Shown here in pieces: positions 5,359-9,989 of a stretch of 9,989 nucleotides of DNA. The notes beneath the pieces were generated by a model that saw nothing but the letters and a program-made list of their open reading frames with translations, had not been told where the DNA came from and made no database searches. The DNA is from Firmicutes bacterium UBA1047 (GTDB taxonomy: Bacteria > Bacillota > Clostridia > Tissierellales > Sedimentibacteraceae), in NCBI GenBank assembly GCA_002316585.1, contig DCDU01000175.1, forward strand, positions 2,613-12,601, given 5' to 3'. Each line of letters begins with the position of its first letter. Within the stretch, counting starts at the first letter, position 1. Position numbers and translations under genes: made by a program.

Positions 5359-6795
5359 CTACCCTATCTGCTCCTCCTCTTCCATTGAATTAATAAATAT
5401 TTCCGCAAGCTTCGGGTCAAACTGTCTGCCCGACTGTTCCTTTATTTCTTGCAGGGCTTCGTTTTTTGTCATTCTTGTTTTGAATGGTCTGTCATTAACC
5501 ATAACATCATAAGCATCTGCTAAAGCAAAAATTCTTGCCGCCAAAGGTATTTCGTCATTTTTTAAAAGTCCCGGATATCCCTTGCCATCCCAACGTTCAT
5601 GGTGTATCAGAATCAATTCATCAATCGAAGATGCATCCTTAATCTCTTTTGCTATGTAGTAGCCTATTTCACTGTGTCTTTTTATGTTCTCCCATTCTTC
5701 TCCGTTTAACCTGCCTTGTTTTTGAAGAATATTCTTTGATACTCCGATTTTTCCGATATCATGGAATTCGCATAAAAGCCTCAGTTCTTCCCGCTCTGTT
5801 TCAGAAAGCCCCAATGCATCTGCCATCATCATTGTAAGCTCTTTCAGTCTGTCATAATGGGATTTAGTTTCGTAAGTGATTTTTTCAAGCCTGTTTTTTA
5901 AAAAGTTAATCATTGAAAGCTTTGCTTCCTTGCTTTCCTTCAGCTTATTAAAATACATTCTGTCTTCTGCTTTTTTGTATATTTTATTTATATCCTCGTC
6001 AACGGATAACTTCGTTGCTGCTCCAAAGCTTATATTAATTTTTATATAATCCAAGGGATTGAGTTCACACTTCCTTTTTACTCTCTCCACAATTTTCAAA
6101 GCAGTATCTTCCGTAGTCATAGGAAGCAAAATAATAAACTCATCACCGCCTACCCTGCTTATTATGTCTTCATCCCTAAATGAATCGGTCATTATTTCTG
6201 CCGCTCTTTTCAGCACTCTGTCACCCATGCTATGTCCAAACGCATCATTAATTAATTTAAGACCGTTTATATCTCCCATTATGAGACTGATGGGCAGCTG
6301 TCTTTTGGTGTCAAGCCTCGACAGTTCTTCTTCAAAAAAGTTCTTGTTGTATAATTCTGTCAGCTTATCCCTGTACAGAAGCTTATCCCTGTCATTCAGA
6401 TAATATATTTTACCTTCTGCGTCATTATTTAATAAAGATTGTCCCTGCTGTTTTATATCAGTTATATTTATATAGTATATTATCAGTTCATCCTCATAAT
6501 TGCTCATATCGGTAAATGCACTTATGAGGTACCATCTTTCCAAATCCTTTATGTATAATTCATATTTGAGTTTAGACTTAGGAATAATATTAAAATAAAA
6601 TTCCTTAAACCCAAATACGTCAATGTCTATTACTATTTCCGAAAATCTCTTGCCCAAAATCAGTTCCGGATTAATGTCAACAGCTTCGGTGAAAGAGTCG
6701 CTGACATAATTCAATATATAATCAATAAAGTTGCCCTCTTTATTGTATATTGGCTTAAATTTCAAGTAAAAATCATATTTTGAAGGGTATTCCAC
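5359..6795 (-). CDS. PAS-GGDEF-HD-GYP cyclic-di-GMP synthase/phosphodiesterase (enzyme B)
   Basis: A complete 478-aa paralogue of enzyme A. PAS-like domain ~1-118 (containing ELILGKRFSEI). GGDEF domain ~145-292, with GGDEF at 216-220 (bases 6136-6150) preceded by the RDED inhibitory site, so product feedback is expected. The HD-GYP domain ~310-470 has HDIGK from residue 345 and HHERWDGKGYPG at 398-409. Both catalytic motifs look intact. It starts at GTG 6795 behind GAGGTGAT; the alignment with enzyme A supports this start. It is separated from SARP-B upstream by a terminator and has its own operator-promoter at 6843-6918. Its stop faces the kinase stop with no terminator between them. Net activity (synthesis or breakdown) presumably depends on the PAS signal and cannot be read from sequence. 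Confidence 0.95.
   Translation of the reverse strand: MEYPSKYDFYLKFKPIYNKEGNFIDYILNYVSDSFTEAVDINPELILGKRFSEIVIDIDVFGFKEFYFNIIPKSKLKYELYIKDLERWYLISAFTDMSNYEDELIIYYINITDIKQQGQSLLNNDAEGKIYYLNDRDKLLYRDKLTELYNKNFFEEELSRLDTKRQLPISLIMGDINGLKLINDAFGHSMGDRVLKRAAEIMTDSFRDEDIISRVGGDEFIILLPMTTEDTALKIVERVKRKCELNPLDYIKINISFGAATKLSVDEDINKIYKKAEDRMYFNKLKESKEAKLSMINFLKNRLEKITYETKSHYDRLKELTMMMADALGLSETEREELRLLCEFHDIGKIGVSKNILQKQGRLNGEEWENIKRHSEIGYYIAKEIKDASSIDELILIHHERWDGKGYPGLLKNDEIPLAARIFALADAYDVMVNDRPFKTRMTKNEALQEIKEQSGRQFDPKLAEIFINSMEEEEQIG
5432..5971. repeat. Near-identical segment, copy 2 (HD-GYP-coding half of enzyme B)
   Basis: Ungapped match to bases 1-540, same orientation, ~94% identical by eye count. 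The boundary falls near the GGDEF/HD-GYP linker coding for AEDRMYFNKLKE. Two long direct repeats 5.4 kb apart could recombine, which would delete the intervening regulators and the two-component operon. Confidence 0.85.
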
Positions 6796-6842
6796 TTTAT
6801 CACCTCACTGTCCCTTGCTAATTTTCCGGTATTCTTGTTCTT

Positions 6843-6918
6843 ATTATAGCTCTCAGTAATTACATTTCTATTATTCATTAGTTTAATTTTGATTACTTTT
6901 TAATTACATTTCGATTAC
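6843..6918 (-). promoter_or_regulatory. SARP-type operator-promoter of enzyme B
   Basis: On the minus strand TATAAT lies at 6848-6843, ~48 bp before the GTG start. The -35 position (6871-6866) is ATAGAA, identical to that of enzyme A and unlike the sigma-70 consensus. Heptamers GTAATCG, GTAATTA, GTAATCA and GTAATTA begin at 6918, 6907, 6896 and 6863, giving 11, 11 and 33 bp steps; a weaker in-phase match, ATAATAG, begins at 6874. The last heptamer ends exactly 8 bp before TATAAT. The whole 76-bp layout superimposes on 1489-1414 without gaps. SARP dependence is inferred from geometry and from the neighbouring SARP genes. Confidence 0.77.
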
Positions 6919-6994
6919 AGAGAGGTAAGTGGACACACCTTTACTGATGAGAGTCTTTGCCGGAAAGAGGAATATCCACGATAAGAGTGGGCAC
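6919..6994. other. Unexplained relatively GC-rich block between terminator and operator
   Basis: About 75 bp clearly richer in G+C than its surroundings and absent from the matching position in module A. It contains GTGGACACACC and, further right, ATCCAC and GTGGGCAC. GTGGA and TCCAC can pair on the minus strand. The minus strand is open for 17 codons from 6994 (VPTLIVDIPLSGKDSHQ) to a TAA at 6943-6941. It might be the end of a lost insertion sequence or a structured RNA element; neither is shown. Confidence 0.3.
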
Positions 6995-7025
6995 AAAAAA
7001 AAGACCACATGTGTGATCTTTTTGA
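6994..7025 (-). terminator. Rho-independent terminator after SARP-B
   Basis: On the minus strand AAAGATCACA pairs with TGTGGTCTTT (10 bp with one G-U pair across a tiny loop; arms at 7021-7012 and 7009-7000), followed by a run of eight T. It lies 30 bp past the SARP-B stop, so most SARP-B transcripts should end before enzyme B. The plus-strand version has a C/A mismatch in the stem, and the only convergent reading would come from far away, so minus is the working direction. Confidence 0.8.
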
Positions 7026-7053
7026 AGTTTTGTATGAGATTTTTAACCTGCGG

Positions 7054-8268
7054 TTATAAAACCGTGTTTTCTAATATCAAGGGCTGGAAAATAAGTCTTA
7101 TTTCGTTCCTGCTTATTTCAGTATATTTCCTTAGATTATATAAAAGTCTGTCTTCAATTGTTTCTATGCCGCTTTCACTTGCATCATGCAGCATTATTAA
7201 AATCTGATTCTCATTCCATGATGTGAAAACATCGCCTTTTCTTAAAGTCCTCTCCAAGGCAAAAAACACATCACTTACACCCTTATTTAATTCAATAGAT
7301 TCATAATAGTTTTTTTCGCTGCGATTAATGGTTATTATACAAAGATAGTCATTTTGATTATTTCTTTGAGATTTTCTTTTTTGTATATTAAAAAGAAATT
7401 TAAAATATTCAAGGCTGCAGTACATTGCGCCTATAGGAGGCTCCTCCTCTAAGTTTTTCTTAATTGCCGAAATATCCAAATCACTCTTGCGTGAAGAGTT
7501 GTTATTAATTTTGTTAATAAAATTAATAAACCTCTGCGACGGTTTTGCATCGAATTCCTTTTCAAGCAAATTAAATGCATATTCATAATGATTCATTGCA
7601 GCCTTATTTTGACCGATTCTAAGCAACGCTTCCATCAATTCAATATGTATATTTTCTTCAAAGGGCTCAATTAGCAATGTTTCCTCGCAAAGAGATACAA
7701 TTCTTTCATTTTCTTCATTTTTCTTTAAAAGCTCTATGAATCTGTACAATGTTTTTATATACAATCTTTGATAGTAGTTCCGCGTAGGCACAATCCAAAC
7801 TTCATACGATTTATCGGATAAATACAGTCCTCTATAAAGATTGATAGCATTTTGATAATTGTTTACAGCACTGTTAATATCATATTCCCGCTCTTTGTCA
7901 CCCTTTTGTATAAAGCTTTCAAATTCATCAATATCTATTACAGTATTTTCCCCTGTTTCAAGACTGTAATATCCATTAGTAAAATTTAAATTTAAGAATT
8001 TTGATGCATCATCATTTTTTGGAACAAAAGAATTGATTATTTTCCTAAGACGAAAAATTTGTGTCCGAAGCATGTTTTTAGGATCATCAGATTCGCTGTA
8101 AGACAACAAGTTATCGATAATAGTCTCCGGTAATAACTTTTTATTTCTAAATGTTAAAAAATACTCGAAAAGTCTGTATATTTTATACATACGATTTGAA
8201 TCTCTCAGTATTGACTGACCGTCTGCTTTTATATCAAACTCTCCTAATGTTGTAATGTAAAGCTTCAT
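7054..8268 (-). CDS. SARP/BTAD transcriptional regulator with degenerate GGDEF-like domain (SARP-B)
   Basis: A 404-aa predicted activator. Winged helix ~1-100, with probable recognition helix NMLRTQIFRLRKII at 66-79; BTAD/TPR region ~105-255, including the final helix MNHYEYAFNLLEKEF missing from SARP-A; a short linker; then ~279-395 resembling a GGDEF fold. In that domain LEYFKFLFNIQKRKSQR fits the first helix and TLRKGDVFTSW...LIMLHDA fits the core hairpin, but the signature position reads NENQI (352-356). Catalysis is therefore not expected; binding, dimerisation or sensing is possible. Similar BTAD proteins with this tail are known from Clostridia. The start at ATG 8268, behind GGGGGG, is preferred to an in-frame ATG 69 bp upstream because it matches SARP-A and lies downstream of the promoter at 8306-8334. 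It is a monocistronic unit bounded by that promoter and the terminator at 6994-7025. The likely target is the enzyme B promoter and possibly enzyme A's. Confidence 0.88.
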   Translation of the reverse strand: MKLYITTLGEFDIKADGQSILRDSNRMYKIYRLFEYFLTFRNKKLLPETIIDNLLSYSESDDPKNMLRTQIFRLRKIINSFVPKNDDASKFLNLNFTNGYYSLETGENTVIDIDEFESFIQKGDKEREYDINSAVNNYQNAINLYRGLYLSDKSYEVWIVPTRNYYQRLYIKTLYRFIELLKKNEENERIVSLCEETLLIEPFEENIHIELMEALLRIGQNKAAMNHYEYAFNLLEKEFDAKPSQRFINFINKINNNSSRKSDLDISAIKKNLEEEPPIGAMYCSLEYFKFLFNIQKRKSQRNNQNDYLCIITINRSEKNYYESIELNKGVSDVFFALERTLRKGDVFTSWNENQILIMLHDASESGIETIEDRLLYNLRKYTEISRNEIRLIFQPLILENTVL

Positions 8269-8284
8269 AATTTCCCCCCATAAA

Positions 8285-8412
8285 ATACCCTTGAAATTAT
8301 TATCAATTATATACGTTATTAAGATATATTTCAACAAATTATTTTCATTGTTGATGATTTTTTATCAAATTAGTGTCCTTACAGCAATTATTAATTTATT
8401 ATTCAAGGGTAT
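8285..8412. repeat. 11-bp inverted repeat bracketing the SARP-B promoter
   Basis: ATACCCTTGAA at 8285-8295 and its perfect reverse complement TTCAAGGGTAT at 8402-8412 flank the promoter with 106 bp between. One copy lies in the predicted leader just upstream of the ribosome binding site and the other ~90 bp upstream of the -10. It could be a pair of operator sites for a looping regulator; no regulator is identified. Confidence 0.5.
8306..8334 (-). promoter_or_regulatory. Sigma-70-type promoter of SARP-B
   Basis: Minus strand TTGAAA (8334-8329), 17 bp, TATAAT (8311-8306), predicting a ~30-nt leader before the ATG at 8268. In contrast to the enzyme promoters it has a usable -35 and no GTAATTA array, so basal expression without an activator is expected. 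Confidence 0.65.
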
Positions 8413-8434
8413 AATTATACGTATATGCGCATAT
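8409..8434. promoter_or_regulatory. Two adjacent 12-bp perfect palindromes downstream of the helicase gene
   Basis: GTATAATTATAC (8409-8420) and ATATGCGCATAT (8423-8434) are each perfectly self-complementary and lie between the helicase stop and the SARP-B promoter. Neither is followed by a T-run on the minus strand, so they do not look like an intrinsic terminator. Possible protein-binding sites; function unknown. Confidence 0.4.
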
Positions 8435-8447
8435 CTACTGTTTGATG

Positions 8448-9989
8448 CTATTTTTTGTTAGATATGACTAATTCATTGACAAATACGGATGGCTCTCCGG
8501 GGATTACTATGTTTAATTTCTCCTTAGCCCTGGTCATTCCAACATAAAAAATTCTGCGCTCTTCCTCTGATTTACTTTCGTACTCGTAATCTGACATATT
8601 TCTTTTATCAATATTTAATTCATCTAAGTTATCAATCATATATACATAGTCGTATTCCAAGCCTTTGGCACTGTGAATCGTGGTCAATGTAATTTTTGCA
8701 CCCTTATTCTCTGAAGCTGTTCTGATTACTTCTCTTAGATTATTGATTTTAACTATGAATTCTTTTATATCATTGCAGTATGAGCCTATTTCTTCTAAAA
8801 TTTCCAATATGTGAAGAGAATTAGACATACTGTTTCTTCCTTCCTCCTGCATCCTCTCCAAATAGTTGATATATTCCAAATCAAATTTTATGAATTTGAT
8901 TGCATTATATGGCTTTAACTTGTTCAAATAATTAATATCCATTTTAAACTGCTGAATTTTATCATATACATAATAATCAAAATGCCTGTAGCCGTATAAA
9001 ATATCAAAAACACTTTTATCCTCTTTGCTGTCAAGCACCATCTTACACATTCCCTTAGAAAAATAGGTATAGCTTTTGTAATAAATTTTAGCAAATGCAT
9101 CTCTGTCTTTGGGATTAAGAGCTAAATTTAAAAAGGCAAGAACATCGTAAAGCACCGCACTGCTGAAAAATCGTGTTTTGTCTTCTTTAACATAAAAATC
9201 AATATTATTTTCATGAAAGCTGTTGGCTAATATCATGGCAGACATATTGTACCTATATAAAATACCGATTGTTTTGTTTTCTTCACTTGCGCATGCTTCC
9301 GTAATTAATTTTGCCTGCTCGGCTCTGCTTTTAACCTTGATTATATTAATTTCATTTTCTTTTTTGTTATCTGTTTTTATCGCTTTTTTGTATCTCTTTT
9401 TATTCGTTTCAATAAAATTCTTAGCACCTTCCACTATATATTTATCAGACCTGTAATTGTTATCCAGATAAAATATTTTGCCGTCCGGGTAAATATCTTT
9501 AAAGTTCAGCATAAAATCCGGGTCGCTTCCCCTGAAGGAATAAATCGCCTGGTCGTCATCTCCAACCATAAACAAATTGTCATTTGTTATAAGCTTAATT
9601 ATTTCATGCTGAATTTTGGATGTATCCTGCATTTCGTCAATTTGCACATAATCAAATATTTTTGCATATCGCTCCCTGTAATTGGCTGAGTTGTATAATA
9701 TTTTATATGATAAGCTCAGCATATCGTCAAAATCAATAAGTCTGTTTTGGGACTTGTACATTTGATAATCATTGTAAAGCTTATCAAATCCTTTGATTTC
9801 AATTCCGTGCTCCTTGTATTCCTCGGGAACAATCATTATATTGTTTACAAATCCAATGGCAGAAGACAAACTTTCAATTTCTTCCTCATTTACATAGCTG
9901 AAATATGATTTTGAGTAATAATTTTTAAGTATTTCCGAAAGCACCTGATAATTATTTGTAAGCAAGCCAAAATTAATGCCCTTTCTTCT
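8448..9989 (-). CDS. UvrD/PcrA/Rep-family superfamily 1 DNA helicase, 5' end outside window
   Basis: ATP-driven 3'-5' DNA helicase by family, acting in repair or replication restart. 513 residues are visible; the frame is open to the right edge, so the Walker A motif and motif Ia are off the window and no true start is present. Visible motifs in order: VQIDEMQDTS (motif II, bases ~9624-9641), VGDDDQAIYSFRG (motif III, ~9530-9563), NNYRS (motif IV), TTIHSAKGLEYDYVYMI (motif V) and EERRIFYVGMTRAKEKL (motif VI). The 2B-like insert between motifs IV and V is modest, and the C-terminus ends ~20 residues after motif VI, without the long tail of PcrA. It is therefore likely one of the shorter UvrD-like paralogues of Clostridia and not the housekeeping pcrA. 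It is followed by 179 bp holding the SARP-B promoter, and no functional link to that module is evident. Confidence 0.93.
   Translation of the reverse strand, partial: RRKGINFGLLTNNYQVLSEILKNYYSKSYFSYVNEEEIESLSSAIGFVNNIMIVPEEYKEHGIEIKGFDKLYNDYQMYKSQNRLIDFDDMLSLSYKILYNSANYRERYAKIFDYVQIDEMQDTSKIQHEIIKLITNDNLFMVGDDDQAIYSFRGSDPDFMLNFKDIYPDGKIFYLDNNYRSDKYIVEGAKNFIETNKKRYKKAIKTDNKKENEINIIKVKSRAEQAKLITEACASEENKTIGILYRYNMSAMILANSFHENNIDFYVKEDKTRFFSSAVLYDVLAFLNLALNPKDRDAFAKIYYKSYTYFSKGMCKMVLDSKEDKSVFDILYGYRHFDYYVYDKIQQFKMDINYLNKLKPYNAIKFIKFDLEYINYLERMQEEGRNSMSNSLHILEILEEIGSYCNDIKEFIVKINNLREVIRTASENKGAKITLTTIHSAKGLEYDYVYMIDNLDELNIDKRNMSDYEYESKSEEERRIFYVGMTRAKEKLNIVIPGEPSVFVNELVISNKK

Noticed and set aside
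7056..7067. Short GGTT/AACC hairpin at the SARP-B stop codon
   Set aside because: Four base pairs with no T-run; the stronger hairpin at 6994-7025 serves as the terminator.
6929..7207. 92-codon plus-strand open frame across the terminator and the SARP-B 3' end
   Set aside because: No ribosome binding site, passes through the terminator hairpin, low-complexity Lys/Ser-rich translation, and antisense to SARP-B.
8269..8337. Longer SARP-B start at 8337 adding 23 residues
   Set aside because: It would lie upstream of the promoter at 8306-8334, lacks a ribosome binding site, and is not shared with SARP-A.

Overview
The window is AT-rich, with GGAGG/GAGGTG-type ribosome binding sites, frequent GTG starts and Clostridia-style regulators: a SARP/BTAD protein with a GGDEF-like tail, and a LytTR two-component pair with a 7TM kinase. 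This suggests a low-GC Bacillota, most likely an anaerobic member of the Clostridia. The genus cannot be told from the sequence. I see no rRNA, tRNA, CRISPR array or intact mobile element.

Layout. (a) 1-2507, minus strand, reading leftwards: a 76-aa stand-alone protein resembling the RNA polymerase alpha-subunit C-terminal domain; a C-terminally truncated SARP/BTAD regulator ('SARP-A') starting 2 nt later; a shared-type operator-promoter; and a PAS-GGDEF-HD-GYP cyclic-di-GMP enzyme ('enzyme A') whose last ~25 codons lie off the left edge. (b) 2508-2796: a divergent intergenic promoter region. (c) 2797-5354, plus strand: a LytTR response regulator and a 7TM-GHKL histidine kinase overlapping by ATGA. 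(d) 5359-8268, minus strand: a second copy of the regulator/enzyme pair, comprising full-length SARP-B (404 aa, with a degenerate GGDEF domain at its C-terminus), a terminator, a second operator-promoter, and enzyme B (478 aa). Enzyme B ends 4 bp from the kinase stop. (e) 8269-8447: the SARP-B promoter region. (f) 8448-9989, minus strand: a UvrD/PcrA-like helicase whose N-terminus lies off the right edge.

How the parts fit. Each cyclic-di-GMP enzyme gene is preceded by its own SARP gene and by a promoter with a good TATAAT but no recognisable -35. In its place is an array of 11-bp-phased direct repeats (core GTAATTA), and the last repeat ends exactly 8 bp before the -10 in both promoters. That geometry is the established hallmark of SARP-activated promoters. 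The inferred circuit is that SARP-A and/or SARP-B switch on two bifunctional cyclic-di-GMP synthesis/degradation enzymes. SARP-B carries a catalytically dead GGDEF-like domain that could feed nucleotide or partner information back to transcription. SARP-A lacks that domain but is translationally coupled to an alpha-CTD-like protein, and alpha-CTD is a contact surface used by SARPs. The two enzyme genes are ~94% identical at nucleotide level over their 3' 540 bp and much more diverged in the 5' part, which suggests recent gene conversion. The two-component pair sits between the two modules and may be unrelated to them.
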